The notes: generated by a model not told the origin, from the sequence alone. A stretch of DNA of 47,704 nucleotides from Candidatus Binatus sp. (GCF_030646925.1 NZ_JAUSKL010000036.1:1-47704), one strand, 5' to 3'; counted from the first letter of the stretch, positions 32,278 to 41,560 are shown. Made by a program: numbers and translations.

Positions 32278-34281
32278 GTGGCCGACAAGGTAATCTATCT
32301 GCGCGAGAAGCCCGCTTCTGCGGCTGACGAGCGCAACTACAAAATCAAATACGCGGAGCTGCTGAATCCCGCGCAACTCGAGGCCGTCACTCATCGCGAC
32401 GGTCCGCTGCTGGTCGTCGCGGGCGCGGGCTCCGGCAAGACTCGCACGCTGATCTATCGGGTCGCGCGATTGATCGAGAGCGGCGTCCCGCCGGCCGCGA
32501 TTCTATTGCTCACGTTCACCCGCCGCGCGTCGCAGGAGATGCTGCGCCGGGCGGAGCAACTGGTCGGCGATCGCGCGGGCGCGGTCGCGGGCGGTACTTT
32601 TCATTCCTTCGCGAATAACGTGCTGCGACGGCACGGGGCTCCCATCTCGCTCAAGCCGAACTTCACGATTCTCGACCGCTCCGACATGGAGGATGTGGTC
32701 AATCTCATCCGCACCCGGATGGGACTCGGGACGCGCGAGCGCCGCTTTCCGAAGAAGGCCGCCGTCGCGGAAGCGATCAGCATGGCGCGCAACAAGCGCC
32801 GCGCGCTGCCGGAGGAAATCGAGCTGGATTTCCCGCATCTGCTCGAACATCTCACCGAAATCCTGAAACTCGCGGCGGCCTACGAGAGCTACAAGCGCGA
32901 GCGCGGCCTGCTCGACTACGACGATTTGCTGTACCGGCTCGCCGAGCTGCTCGACAAATTCGAGCACGTGCGGCGCCGCCTTTCCGACACGTATCGCTAC
33001 ATCATGATCGACGAGTACCAGGACACGAACCTGATCCAGGCGGAGCTGGTGCGGCTGCTGGCGATGACGCATCGCAATGTGATGGCGGTGGGCGATGACG
33101 CGCAATCGATCTACTCTTTCCGCGGCGCCAATTTCCGCAACATCATGGATTTTCCCGCGATTTTTCCTGGCGCGAAAATCGTCAAGCTCGAAGAAAACTA
33201 TCGCTCGTTGCAGGGCATCCTCGATCTCGCCAATGACGTGATCGCGCGCGCCGGCGCGAAATACGCCAAGGCGCTGTTTACCGGCCGCCGCGGCGATTTC
33301 CGGCCGTTTCTCGTGCGCGCGCAGGACGAGCACATGCAATCGCGCTTCGTCGCGCAGCGGATTCTCGAACTGCGCGAAGAGGGCGTCGAGCTGGCCGAAA
33401 TCGCGGTGTTGTTCCGATCAGGTTTCCACTCGTTCGATCTCGAACTCGAACTCCAGCGCCGCGATATTCCGTTCATCAAGCGCGGCGGCTTCAAGTTTAT
33501 CGAGACCGCGCATATCAAGGATGTGCTGGCGCATCTGCGGATCATCGTGAATCCGCAGGATGCGGTCTCGTGGCTGCGCGCGCTGACGCTGGTGAAGGGC
33601 ATCGGCCATCGCTCGGCCGAGCGCGCGATCGACAGCCTGATCTCCGACGACAATCCCGAAGCCGCGATTGCGAAACTTGCCGCCCGTGCGCGCGGTGGCT
33701 CTGAGAGCGGCCTCAAGCGCCTTGCGACGTTGATCGAGGGACTGCGGCGCGAAGGCCAGCGCCCCGCCGATCAGATCGCGATGACGCTCGAATATTATCT
33801 ACCCGTGATGCGCGAGGCGTACGCCGACGATCATCCCCGACGCGAGCGCGACCTCGAACATTTTCAGAACATCACGGAGCGCTACAAGAGTCTCGAGCGG
33901 ATGCTGGCCGATATGGCGCTCGAACCGCCGAGCGATTCACTCGGCGGCGTGCTGGCGGTCGAATCCGAGGACGAATATCTGACGCTCAGCACGATTCATT
34001 CGGCCAAGGGCCTCGAGTGGAAGGTGGTGTTCCTGATTTGGGCGGCGGAGGGCCGCTTCCCCGCGCCGCAAAGCGTCGGCGACGATGACATCGAGGAGGA
34101 GCGCCGCCTGATGTACGTCGCGAGCACGCGCGCCCGCGACGAACTGTATCTCTCGTATCCGATCTATATGTTCGATCGCGCGATGGGGTACGTGATGGGC
34201 CGCGTGTCGCGCTTTCTGGAAGACGTGCCCGCCGAATTACTGCAGACCGCGACCCTTCAGGAATCCGAAGACCCCGATTAA
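32278..34281 (+). CDS. UvrD/Rep/PcrA-type SF1A DNA helicase
   Basis: A 667-residue helicase beginning at a GTG right after the terminator gap. Motifs in order: Q-motif LLNPAQLEAV, Walker A AGAGSGKT (48-55), TFTRRASQEM, Walker B DEYQD (245-249), GDDAQSIYSFRGA, LEENYRS, the TIHSAKGLEW motif V region, and VASTRARDELYLSYP (motif VI). It unwinds DNA 3' to 5' in repair or fork rescue. At 667 residues it is shorter than typical UvrD/PcrA (about 720) and lacks the Tudor-like tail, closer to Rep. Exact orthology is not decidable here. Confidence 0.93.
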   Translation: MADKVIYLREKPASAADERNYKIKYAELLNPAQLEAVTHRDGPLLVVAGAGSGKTRTLIYRVARLIESGVPPAAILLLTFTRRASQEMLRRAEQLVGDRAGAVAGGTFHSFANNVLRRHGAPISLKPNFTILDRSDMEDVVNLIRTRMGLGTRERRFPKKAAVAEAISMARNKRRALPEEIELDFPHLLEHLTEILKLAAAYESYKRERGLLDYDDLLYRLAELLDKFEHVRRRLSDTYRYIMIDEYQDTNLIQAELVRLLAMTHRNVMAVGDDAQSIYSFRGANFRNIMDFPAIFPGAKIVKLEENYRSLQGILDLANDVIARAGAKYAKALFTGRRGDFRPFLVRAQDEHMQSRFVAQRILELREEGVELAEIAVLFRSGFHSFDLELELQRRDIPFIKRGGFKFIETAHIKDVLAHLRIIVNPQDAVSWLRALTLVKGIGHRSAERAIDSLISDDNPEAAIAKLAARARGGSESGLKRLATLIEGLRREGQRPADQIAMTLEYYLPVMREAYADDHPRRERDLEHFQNITERYKSLERMLADMALEPPSDSLGGVLAVESEDEYLTLSTIHSAKGLEWKVVFLIWAAEGRFPAPQSVGDDDIEEERRLMYVASTRARDELYLSYPIYMFDRAMGYVMGRVSRFLEDVPAELLQTATLQESEDPD

Positions 34282-34360
34282 GTCCCCGATTGAGCCCGCG
34301 AACTTCGATCGCTCGCGCCGGGCGTCGGCGACACCGGGCTGGACGTTCGCGGCGCGTCGA

Positions 34361-34984
34361 TCACTTTGAATATTGCACTTCGAACTTCGCGTAGCCAATC
34401 TCCATCTCGGGCACCTGCATCGGCAACGATACCTCGCGCAGCACCGGCACCTTCTCGGTGATCGTGCCGGTCGCCGGCGCGTCCTTGGGCACCGTGATCA
34501 CGCGCGTGCCGACGAAGCGCACGATCGTCGGCAAAATCCCGCCGGTATCGACGTAGCGCGTATGCGTTGCCTCGAACACGGTGTCGCTCTTGAACAGTTT
34601 CGAGCCCGCGCGAATGAGGTACTCGTTGTTGCCGAGCGGGCGCGTCAGCGTCGCCTCGCTGATCACGTAGATGTGTCCGACCGTCGGGCGCAGAAATCCC
34701 GGATAGAGCGGATTCACGCCGAGCCAGAAGGGCAGCACGATATGCAAGCTGTTGGGTGCATCCGCGAGGCTCACGTGCGCCTCGTGATCGTTGTCGGTGA
34801 GCAGAAAATGCTTGCCGGCGTAATCGCGCAGGATGTCGCGGCTCAGTTGATCGGCGGGCGGCGCGGTAACTTCAGGAGCGGTGCCGAAATCGAGCGCAGA
34901 TTCCGGCGAGCATCCTGATGATGCGAACGCAGTTGCGATCGCGAGCATCGCGACGATTGCAACTTTGCGCGTCGATCGTTTCAT
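34361..34984 (-). CDS. Putative lipoprotein, paralogue of the adjacent upstream gene
   Basis: A 207-residue exported protein; the N-terminus (MKRSTRKVAIVAMLAIATAF) ends in SSGC, an imperfect lipobox. It shares much of its body with the next gene upstream: PFWLGVNPLYPGFLRP, VISEATL, ILPTIVRFVGTRV and VLREVSLPM all have counterparts. No known family was recognised. It is the last gene of a three-gene minus operon with its paralogue (7 bp apart) and an LLM oxidoreductase. Confidence 0.65.
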   Translation of the reverse strand: MKRSTRKVAIVAMLAIATAFASSGCSPESALDFGTAPEVTAPPADQLSRDILRDYAGKHFLLTDNDHEAHVSLADAPNSLHIVLPFWLGVNPLYPGFLRPTVGHIYVISEATLTRPLGNNEYLIRAGSKLFKSDTVFEATHTRYVDTGGILPTIVRFVGTRVITVPKDAPATGTITEKVPVLREVSLPMQVPEMEIGYAKFEVQYSK

Positions 34985-34991
34985 TTGCGAT

Positions 34992-35579
34992 TCATTTTCG
35001 AAATCTCGCGTAGCTCTCCGGCACTCGCCCGCCGAGCGTCCACTTCATCGGCAGCGATACTTCGCGCAACACCGGGAACTGCACGGTCTTGCCGTCGGCA
35101 CGCTTGAATTCGCGCTTGCCGATATACTGAACGATGGTCGGAAGAATTTTTCCCGGCGTAAGATACCGCGTCCGCGTCGTGACGAAAACGGTCTCCTGCT
35201 TGACTAGCGAGCTACCCGCCTCGATCATCCATTCGCCCGGCGTATCGAGCTGCTTGCCGAGCACCGCCTCGCTGATGACGAAAAAATCGCCCTCCTTCGG
35301 CGCCGTGACGCCCGGCACCAGGATGTTCACGCCGAACCAGAACGGCAGCTTGAGAACGCGATCCTTGGGCCAATCGACGGGCCGCACCTCGGCAACCAGG
35401 TTGTTGTCGCCGAGGATGAACTGGCGATTGCGGAAATTTATTTCGACTTCTTCCGCGCTCGCAAAAATTCGCCGTGGCGCCTTCGGCGGCGGCGCCGGCT
35501 TCGCGCAGTCAACGATCGCGAGCGCGATCAATGCGAGCGCGAGCCTTGGCGCGCCGCGCGCAAATCGCTCAAGCCGCAC
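34992..35579 (-). CDS. Putative exported protein, paralogue of the adjacent downstream gene
   Basis: A 195-residue protein with a hydrophobic N-terminus ending in IVDCAK, which could be a lipobox with a poor -1 residue. Shared segments with its neighbour include LPFWFGVNILVPGVTAP, VISEAVL, KILPTIVQYIGKRE and VLREVSLPM, so the two arose by tandem duplication. The start overlaps the end of the LLM oxidoreductase gene by 11 bases, indicating coupled translation. The function is unknown; envelope localisation is inferred. Confidence 0.65.
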   Translation of the reverse strand: MRLERFARGAPRLALALIALAIVDCAKPAPPPKAPRRIFASAEEVEINFRNRQFILGDNNLVAEVRPVDWPKDRVLKLPFWFGVNILVPGVTAPKEGDFFVISEAVLGKQLDTPGEWMIEAGSSLVKQETVFVTTRTRYLTPGKILPTIVQYIGKREFKRADGKTVQFPVLREVSLPMKWTLGGRVPESYARFRK

Positions 35580-36522
35580 GGGCGTTGTAATGCGATGCGA
35601 TCTCGCGTCCCACCAGCTCGATTTGCTGCGGCCACGCCGCCGGCTCCGCGATCGGCCACAGCACGAACTTGTCGAGCCCCTGGGCGACGTATTCGCTGAG
35701 CCGCGCGAAGATATCTTCCGCCGAGCCGTAAACCGATCGCTCGAGGAATTGCTCCGCCCCGCGGCCCATCGCGGAGAGCATCGGGCGCATCTCTTCGAGC
35801 GCTTTCTCGCGCGTCGCCGCGATTCGGCAGAGCAGGATCAGTCCCGACTCGATATGCGCATTCGCGCGGCCGTAGCCGGCTGCATAATCGCGAACCTTCG
35901 CCATGCTCGCGCCGAATTCCTCTGGCGTCTGGAACGACGCGAATAATCCATCGGCCAGCCGCGCCGCGCGCTTCAGCGCCGCATCCGATTTGCCGCCGAC
36001 CCAGATATCCATCGTGCCGAAATCATTGTTGGTGCGCGGCGTTGGCCGCGGATCGATCGTCACGTTGTCGAAGTTGAAAAACTTGCCGTGATAGCTCGCG
36101 TTCGGTTCGCGCCACACGGTGCGTAGCACCTCGATTCCTTCGTCGAGGCGCTTGCCGCGCGATTCGAGCGGAATTCCGCAGGCCGCGTAGTCGGCGAGGT
36201 TGGCGCCGGTGCCGACCGCCATCACCATCCGGCCGTGCGACAGATAATCGAGCGACGCGAACGATTTCGCGACCAGCAGCGGATGCCGCAAGTTGAGCAG
36301 CAGCACGCTCGGCCCGAGTTTCATCCGCGTCGTGCGCGAGGCGAGCAGCGAGAGCGTGGCGACCACGTCGAGTTCCGGCGAGGGCGCGAGCAGGTGATCC
36401 GAGAGCCAGAACGAATCGAGCCCCCACTCTTCAGCGTGCTCGGCGACGCGTACAATCATGTCCGTGGAGGGCATCCCGAGACGCCAGAGTCCGAATCCGA
36501 CACCGATTTTAACTTGTTTCAT
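35569..36522 (-). CDS. LLM-class (luciferase-like) flavin/F420-dependent oxidoreductase
   Basis: A 317-residue TIM-barrel protein of the bacterial luciferase-like superfamily: VGFGLWRLGMPSTDMI, GLDSFWLSDHLL, LGPSVLLLNLRHPLLVAKSFASLD, GRMVMAVGTG and a C-terminal KFVLWPIAEP. The layout fits the F420-dependent subgroup. Cofactor choice (FMN or F420) and substrate cannot be settled from sequence. It leads an operon with the two paired lipoprotein-like genes and diverges from the MBL gene. Confidence 0.85.
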   Translation of the reverse strand: MKQVKIGVGFGLWRLGMPSTDMIVRVAEHAEEWGLDSFWLSDHLLAPSPELDVVATLSLLASRTTRMKLGPSVLLLNLRHPLLVAKSFASLDYLSHGRMVMAVGTGANLADYAACGIPLESRGKRLDEGIEVLRTVWREPNASYHGKFFNFDNVTIDPRPTPRTNNDFGTMDIWVGGKSDAALKRAARLADGLFASFQTPEEFGASMAKVRDYAAGYGRANAHIESGLILLCRIAATREKALEEMRPMLSAMGRGAEQFLERSVYGSAEDIFARLSEYVAQGLDKFVLWPIAEPAAWPQQIELVGREIASHYNARAA

Positions 36523-36582
36523 TAGGCAATAGGTTCCTTTGTTTGCGCATACCGTCCAAGAATATTAGCATAGGCAGCCTTT

Positions 36583-37356
36583 ATGGGTCTGAACCACGGC
36601 TCTTCGAATGGCGCGCCCGTCACAGTGACACTGTTGGGCACGGGCGACGCTTTTGCGAGTTGCGGACGCTCGCAGGCCGGCTATCTGATCGATGCGCCGG
36701 CGGGGTGCGTCCTGCTCGAAGCCGGGCCCGGCCTCCTCGCCGCACTCAAGAAAAATAGCTTCCCGACCGACAGCTTCGATCTCCTTCTCATCAGCCACCT
36801 GCACGGCGATCATTACGGCGGCCTTCCCTTTCTTATCCTCGAATATATGTTTGAGGCCAAACGCAAGCGCGTGCTCACTATCGCGGGGCCACGGCAACTC
36901 GAGGAGCGCACCTGGCGCCTGATGCGCACGATGTTCCCGCATTTCGACCTCGACCAGATCAAGCATAAGCTCAAATTCGTCGTGCTTGAACCCGGCACGA
37001 CCACGCGCCTCGGCAAGTTCAGCGTCTCCGCGATTCGAAGTCCGCACACCAAGCCCGATATTTCATTGTCGTTGCGCGTCGATGGCGGCGGCAAGTCGAT
37101 CGTTTTCTCCGGCGACACCGGCTGGAACGATCACCTGGTCAAGCTCAGCGAGGGCGCCGATCTGTTCCTCTGCGAATGCACCTATTACGAAAGCGCACAG
37201 TTGACCTTTCATCTCAACTATCCGCTACTCGCCGCCAACCGTGATAAGTTCAAGGTTCGCCGGATGGTGCTGACGCATCTTGGGCGCGAAGTCCTGAATC
37301 GCGAAAATGAAGTCGCGATCGAGATGGGCTTCGACGGGATGAAGATCGAAATCTGA
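36583..37356 (+). CDS. Metallo-beta-lactamase-fold hydrolase (RNase Z-like subgroup)
   Basis: A 257-residue MBL-fold protein with the di-zinc motif H72-L-H74-G-D76-H77, a Gly-rich first turn (LLGTGDAFASCGRSQAGYLI), SGDTGW for the bridging aspartate, and a late LTHLG histidine. The arrangement resembles RNase Z/ElaC and the 3',5'-cyclic-nucleotide phosphodiesterase-like group. It lacks the exosite arm of a true tRNase Z, so it is probably a small-molecule or phosphodiester hydrolase. It heads a plus-strand row with fabI and gloB. Confidence 0.8.
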   Translation: MGLNHGSSNGAPVTVTLLGTGDAFASCGRSQAGYLIDAPAGCVLLEAGPGLLAALKKNSFPTDSFDLLLISHLHGDHYGGLPFLILEYMFEAKRKRVLTIAGPRQLEERTWRLMRTMFPHFDLDQIKHKLKFVVLEPGTTTRLGKFSVSAIRSPHTKPDISLSLRVDGGGKSIVFSGDTGWNDHLVKLSEGADLFLCECTYYESAQLTFHLNYPLLAANRDKFKVRRMVLTHLGREVLNRENEVAIEMGFDGMKIEI

Positions 37357-37416
37357 TTTTTTCAGCACGCACACCATCATTGAGCGTCGCAGCTTATCGA
37401 TGAAAAAGGATTCGCG

Positions 37417-38190
37417 ATGGGAATAGTTCAGGGCAAGCGGGCGCTGGTGGTCGGCGTCGCCAACGACAAAAGTCTCGCGTGGCAAATCGCGCAAACGCTC
37501 GCGAAGGAAGGCGCCGAAGTCGCGCTCACCTATCAGGGCGAAGTGCTCGAGAAGCGCGTGCGTCCGCTCGCGGCGCAAATCGACGCGACCGTGATCGGCG
37601 AGCTTGACGTCACCAATGACGCGCAGATCGAATCGGTGTTCGCCGCGCTGAAGGAAAAGTGGGGCGGCCTCGATCTGCTGGTGCATGCGGTGGCGTTCGC
37701 CGAGCGCGAGAACCTGCGCGATCGCTTCCTCACCGTCAGCCGCGAGAACTTCGCCCGCTCGATGGAAATCAGCGCCTACTCGCTGGTCGCGCTGGCGCGT
37801 GCGGCCGAGCCGCTGATGGAAGCGTGCGGCGGCGGTTCGATCATCACGCTGACCTATCTCGGCGCGGTCCGCGCGATTCCCAATTACAACATGATGGGTG
37901 TCGCGAAGGCGGCTCTGGAAGCCTGCGTGCGCTATCTTTCGATCGATCTGGGCGCGAAGAATATCCGCGTCAATGCGCTCAGCGCCGGCCCCGCGCGGAC
38001 GCTCTCATCGTCGGCCATCCGCGATTTTCACACCATGACGCATCAGGTCGAAGAGCGCTCGCCGCTGCGGCGCGGCATGAAGCCCGAGGAAGTCGGCACG
38101 ATGGCGGCGGCGGTGCTGAGCGATTTTTCCAGCGGCGTCACCGGCCAGACGATTTACGTGGACGTCGGCTTCAATATCATGGGATTCTAG
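37417..38190 (+). CDS. fabI: Enoyl-[acyl-carrier-protein] reductase [NADH]
   Basis: A 257-residue short-chain-dehydrogenase-fold enzyme that reduces trans-2-enoyl-ACP in the last step of fatty-acid elongation. FabI hallmarks are VVGVANDKSLAWQIAQTLA at the cofactor site and the Tyr147/Tyr157-x6-Lys164 set (TLTYLGA and NYNMMGVAK). The C-terminal VGFNIMGF is also typical. AAAAGGA precedes the ATG. Length is typical. Confidence 0.95.
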   Translation: MGIVQGKRALVVGVANDKSLAWQIAQTLAKEGAEVALTYQGEVLEKRVRPLAAQIDATVIGELDVTNDAQIESVFAALKEKWGGLDLLVHAVAFAERENLRDRFLTVSRENFARSMEISAYSLVALARAAEPLMEACGGGSIITLTYLGAVRAIPNYNMMGVAKAALEACVRYLSIDLGAKNIRVNALSAGPARTLSSSAIRDFHTMTHQVEERSPLRRGMKPEEVGTMAAAVLSDFSSGVTGQTIYVDVGFNIMGF

Positions 38191-38251
38191 AAAGCGTCGC
38201 GTCGTCGCCTCGAGCCGGATTCGCGACAGGCCTCAAAAAAGGAGCATCGTG

Positions 38252-39028
38252 ATGGCAATAGTCACAGTCCCGCAGCTCTCCGACAATTACGCGTACCTGG
38301 TGATTGACGATGCCAGTATGGAATGCGCGGTGGTCGATTGCGCCGAGGCCGACAAGGTGATCGCGGCCGCCAAAGCGCACGGCCTCAAGCTGAGCGCGGT
38401 GCTGACGACGCATTGGCACGGCGATCATTGCGGCGGCAATCAGGACATCGCGTCGAAAGTCGCGGGCATCAAGGTGTTCGGCGCAAGCGCCGAGGGCGGC
38501 AAAATCCCGGCGCTGACCAATCCCGTCAAAGATGGCGACACGGTGAAAATCGGCGCGCTCGAAGGACGCGTGATCGGCATCCCGGCGCACACCAACGGAC
38601 ACGTCGCGTACTACTTCCCCGCACTCGGCGCGGTCTTCACTGGCGATACGATGTTCATCGGCGGATGCGGCCGCGTGTTCGAAGGCAAGGCCGCGACGAT
38701 GGTCGAATCGCTCGGCAAGCTCACCAGCCTGCCCGACTCGACCGAAGTATATTGCGGCCACGAGTACACGGAAAAAAATCTGCGCTTCGCGCTGACGCTC
38801 GAACCCGGCAATCAGGCATTGCGGGCGCGTCACGAATGGAGCCTCAAGACTCGGGCGGCGAACAAATTCACCGTGCCGTCGACTATCGGCGATGAAAAAA
38901 AGACCAATCCGTTTCTCAGGACCTCGAGTCCCGAGTTGCGCACCAACTTGAAAAAACGCGACCCCTCGATTCCTGACGATCCGGTCGCGATCTTTGCCAA
39001 GGCCCGCGAACTAAAAGACAACTTCTAA
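38252..39028 (+). CDS. gloB: Hydroxyacylglutathione hydrolase (glyoxalase II)
   Basis: A 258-residue MBL-fold enzyme. GGAG precedes the ATG at 38252 by 7 bases; a GTG directly before it is a weaker choice. Features are LSDNYAYLV at the N-terminus, the metal motif TTH54-W-H56-G-D58-H59, FTGDTMFIGGCGR, and YCGHEYTEKNLRFA, which marks glyoxalase II. It hydrolyses S-lactoylglutathione to lactate and glutathione in methylglyoxal detoxification. It lies 61 bp after fabI. Confidence 0.93.
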   Translation: MAIVTVPQLSDNYAYLVIDDASMECAVVDCAEADKVIAAAKAHGLKLSAVLTTHWHGDHCGGNQDIASKVAGIKVFGASAEGGKIPALTNPVKDGDTVKIGALEGRVIGIPAHTNGHVAYYFPALGAVFTGDTMFIGGCGRVFEGKAATMVESLGKLTSLPDSTEVYCGHEYTEKNLRFALTLEPGNQALRARHEWSLKTRAANKFTVPSTIGDEKKTNPFLRTSSPELRTNLKKRDPSIPDDPVAIFAKARELKDNF

Positions 39029-39047
39029 CTCTTTGCGAGGTGACGTT

Positions 39048-39440
39048 ATGGCCGCGTCGTCCAATGCCAGTGTTGCGGAAACGCTGAACAGTTTTTTTCG
39101 ATCGGTCGAGTCGTTGCAGCTCGAGAGCGTCGCGCCGTTCTTCGAGGAGGACGCGCAGATGTTCTCGCCACTCGGAGCCTTTCCCGCAAGACTCGACGGC
39201 CGCGCCGCCATCATGGCCCAGTTCAAAGCGATCGCCGACTTCGTAAGGCAGGCGCCTGAGCCGCTCAAGATCGAGCCGCGCGATTTGAACATCCGCGAGC
39301 ACGGCGATGTCGCGCTGATCACGTTTCATTTGCAGCCCAATGCGGGACCGCTCCATCGCCGCACTTTCATGATGCGCCGCGGCGCGTCTGGTTGGCGCAT
39401 CGCGCACATCCACGCGTCGATCGCCAGCACCACGATGTAA
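39048..39440 (+). CDS. NTF2-like/SnoaL-type protein
   Basis: A 130-residue alpha+beta protein starting at the ATG after GAGGTGA. The pattern VAETLNSFFRSVESLQLESVAPFFEEDAQMFSP, ALITFHLQP and GWRIAHIHASIA is that of NTF2-like proteins (SnoaL/ketosteroid-isomerase superfamily). Members bind or isomerise small hydrophobic ligands; no specific role can be given. It follows gloB by 19 bp. Confidence 0.75.
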   Translation: MAASSNASVAETLNSFFRSVESLQLESVAPFFEEDAQMFSPLGAFPARLDGRAAIMAQFKAIADFVRQAPEPLKIEPRDLNIREHGDVALITFHLQPNAGPLHRRTFMMRRGASGWRIAHIHASIASTTM

Positions 39441-39450
39441 TCGCGGCGAG

Positions 39451-39876
39451 CTAGAACGGCTTCAGCACCGTCAGCAGCAGAATCGCGATCAGCAACAGGC
39501 TGACTGCGCCGTGGATGATGCTGAACTCGCGATGCGTCGCCTGACTTGGATTGTCTTCGAGAAACATGATCCGGCGATAAAAGCGCACGTGATAAAAGAG
39601 CAACACCGCGACCATCAACAGCTTCAGATGCAGCCATCCCTGCCGCAGCACCGACGGCTCCATCAGCACCAACAGGATGCCCAGCGCGATCGTGATCGCG
39701 GCGCCAACATTGGTGCCGATCTCGAACAGGCTGCGCGCGGCGCCCAGCAACCGTTCCTTCGTCAGGCCGACTTCCTCGGGCACCCGCGCGAGCAGGCTCG
39801 CGATCATCAACAGGCCGCCGAGCCAGTAAATAACGCCGAAAATGTGCAATGCGGTTATGAAGCCGCGTGCCCCCAT
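39451..39876 (-). CDS. CopD/HemJ-like four-helix membrane protein
   Basis: A 141-residue protein with four hydrophobic helices. Histidine in the first helix (TALHIFGVIYWLGGLL), WLHLKLLMVAVLLFYH in the third, and IIHGAVSLLL in the last give the pattern of the CopD/HemJ superfamily, whose members bind haem or copper through such histidines. A HemJ-type protoporphyrinogen oxidase role is possible given hemL in the window, but the match is partial. AGGGGG precedes the ATG. It lies 9 bp after the MFS gene. Confidence 0.6.
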   Translation of the reverse strand: MGARGFITALHIFGVIYWLGGLLMIASLLARVPEEVGLTKERLLGAARSLFEIGTNVGAAITIALGILLVLMEPSVLRQGWLHLKLLMVAVLLFYHVRFYRRIMFLEDNPSQATHREFSIIHGAVSLLLIAILLLTVLKPF

Positions 39877-39885
39877 CGTGTCCCC

Positions 39886-41100
39886 CTAGACGCCGCCGGT
39901 TTCGATTCCATTGCAGAGCGCGAACGCCAGCAGCGCGATCGCGGCGCCGCCGAAGTATGGCGCCGACGGCCCCATCAATTGATATAGAATGCCGCCCGCG
40001 ATCGGACCGCAAATTCGCGCGAGCGACAACGCCGATTGATTCACGCCGAGCACTTCGCCTTGCAGGTGCCGCTCCGTATTGCGCGAGATGAGGCTAGCAA
40101 TCGACGGACTCGCGAGTCCGTAACCCACGGCGATTATCGCGAGCATCGCGAGCAGCGCATCGCGCGATGCGATCGTTCCCATCGGTGCGAGCCCTATCGC
40201 CATCGCGACGAGACCGAGCCGCACCAGGCGTGCCTCGCCAACTTTGTGCACGATCACGCCGAGCAGATAACCCTGCGCGACTGCCTGCATCAATCCGGTG
40301 AACGCGAGCAGGACGCCGATGCCGAACGCGCCGTAGCCGTAAATCGCGGGCACCATCAGCGCGAACGTCGCCTCGAGCGTGGCGAACGAGAAGGTCAGCA
40401 GAAATGCGATCGCGAACATCCGCGCCAATCGATGTTGTACCAGCTCGCGCGGAATCGCCAGCACCGGTGCGATGAAATGGCGCAAATCGAGCCGCCTCGA
40501 ACGATCTGGATAATGCGATTCAGGCAGCCGGAACGCGGCGAACAGAAAATTGCCGAAGGTCAGCGCGCTCGCGAAAAAAACCGGCGCGCGCAAACTCGTA
40601 TGTCCGAGTATCCCGCCGACCGCCGGCCCCAGCACGAATCCCAGCCCGAACGCCGCGCCAATCAGCCCCATCCCCTTCGCGCGATCGCGCTCGTCGGTCG
40701 TATCGGCGACGTATGCCTGCGCGGTCGAAATCGTCGCGGCGCATGCGCCGTGAATCGCGCGCGCCGCCAGCAGCCAGAAAAATGAATCGGCGAATCCATA
40801 AACCAGGTAGCCGAGCGACGATCCAATCAAGCCGAGCATGATGATCGGTTTGCGCCCGAAGCGATCCGACATTCGTCCGAGGATCGGCGCGAAAATAAAT
40901 TGCATCAGCGAGTAGCTCGAAAAAATCAGCCCGATGCCCGCGGCGCCGATTCCCATCCGCTCGGCGAACATCGGCAAAAACGGAATCACGATTCCGAAAC
41001 CGAGCAGATCGATGAACACCGTCAGAAATAAAATCAGCCGCGGCGCGCGGCCCGCCTCGACATGGTCGGGGCCTTGCTTGAGTGATTCGATACTTGCCAT
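39886..41100 (-). CDS. Major facilitator superfamily transporter (TetA-like)
   Basis: A 404-residue, 12-helix transporter. The drug:H+ antiporter 12-helix signature appears as FLTVFIDLLGFGIVIPFLP in helix 1 and motif A GRMSDRFGRKP between helices 2 and 3. Motif C-like glycine-rich GAAFGLGFVLGPAVGG lies in helix 5. The closest well-known pattern is TetA-like efflux. It is the first gene of a two-gene minus operon with the CopD/HemJ-like gene. The substrate is unknown. Confidence 0.88.
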   Translation of the reverse strand: MASIESLKQGPDHVEAGRAPRLILFLTVFIDLLGFGIVIPFLPMFAERMGIGAAGIGLIFSSYSLMQFIFAPILGRMSDRFGRKPIIMLGLIGSSLGYLVYGFADSFFWLLAARAIHGACAATISTAQAYVADTTDERDRAKGMGLIGAAFGLGFVLGPAVGGILGHTSLRAPVFFASALTFGNFLFAAFRLPESHYPDRSRRLDLRHFIAPVLAIPRELVQHRLARMFAIAFLLTFSFATLEATFALMVPAIYGYGAFGIGVLLAFTGLMQAVAQGYLLGVIVHKVGEARLVRLGLVAMAIGLAPMGTIASRDALLAMLAIIAVGYGLASPSIASLISRNTERHLQGEVLGVNQSALSLARICGPIAGGILYQLMGPSAPYFGGAAIALLAFALCNGIETGGV

Positions 41101-41212
41101 TGATCGAGTTGCGATGAAAAATGCGCGGTCGGTTTTGCGCGCGCGAAACCAGCAAATCCTACGCGATTCGCGCCTTTAAGCGAATGATCCGCACCGGGAG
41201 AAATTGACCTCG

Positions 41213-41495
41213 ATGGCGATTTACGACGGCGAGCTTAAACGCAAAAAGATCGGCGCAGAAGAAGCCGCGGCCAAAGTAAGGTCGGGTGACTGGGTCGAAT
41301 ACGGCTTCGGCCTCGGACAACCCAACGCGTTCGATCGCGCACTGGCAGAGCGGGTTGCGCATCTCGAGCGCATCAAAATTCGCGGCTGCCTCGCGATGCG
41401 CTCGTGCGCTGATATCGATCGCGCATCCGGATTTTCGCGACGCGCTCGAGCGCCAGGCGCGCGAGTACAATCTTCTATCGCGCGCGATTTTCTGA
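41213..41495 (+). pseudogene. Acetyl-CoA hydrolase/4-hydroxybutyrate CoA-transferase remnant
   Basis: The ATG at 41213 (GGGAG upstream) opens with AIYDGELKRKKIGAEEAA, GDWVEYGFGLGQPNAFDRAL and LERIKIRGCLAMRS, the N-terminus of class I CoA-transferases of the 4-hydroxybutyrate type. Around 41405 the match jumps to another frame reading ALISIAHPDFRDALERQARE, which is the extreme C-terminus of the same family. About 340-350 codons, including the catalytic glutamate region, are missing. An internal deletion plus frame change therefore left a ~95-codon scar. Confidence 0.8.
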
Positions 41496-41560
41496 GCGTT
41501 GAAAAAATTCTTGATCGAAAAAACTGCGGTGATTTTTCCCGGCGGATTCGAGCGCCGAAA

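Noticed and set aside
37417-38190. General short-chain dehydrogenase instead of FabI
   Set aside because: The VGVANDKSLAWQIA cofactor motif and the Tyr-x6-Lys arrangement are specific to FabI.
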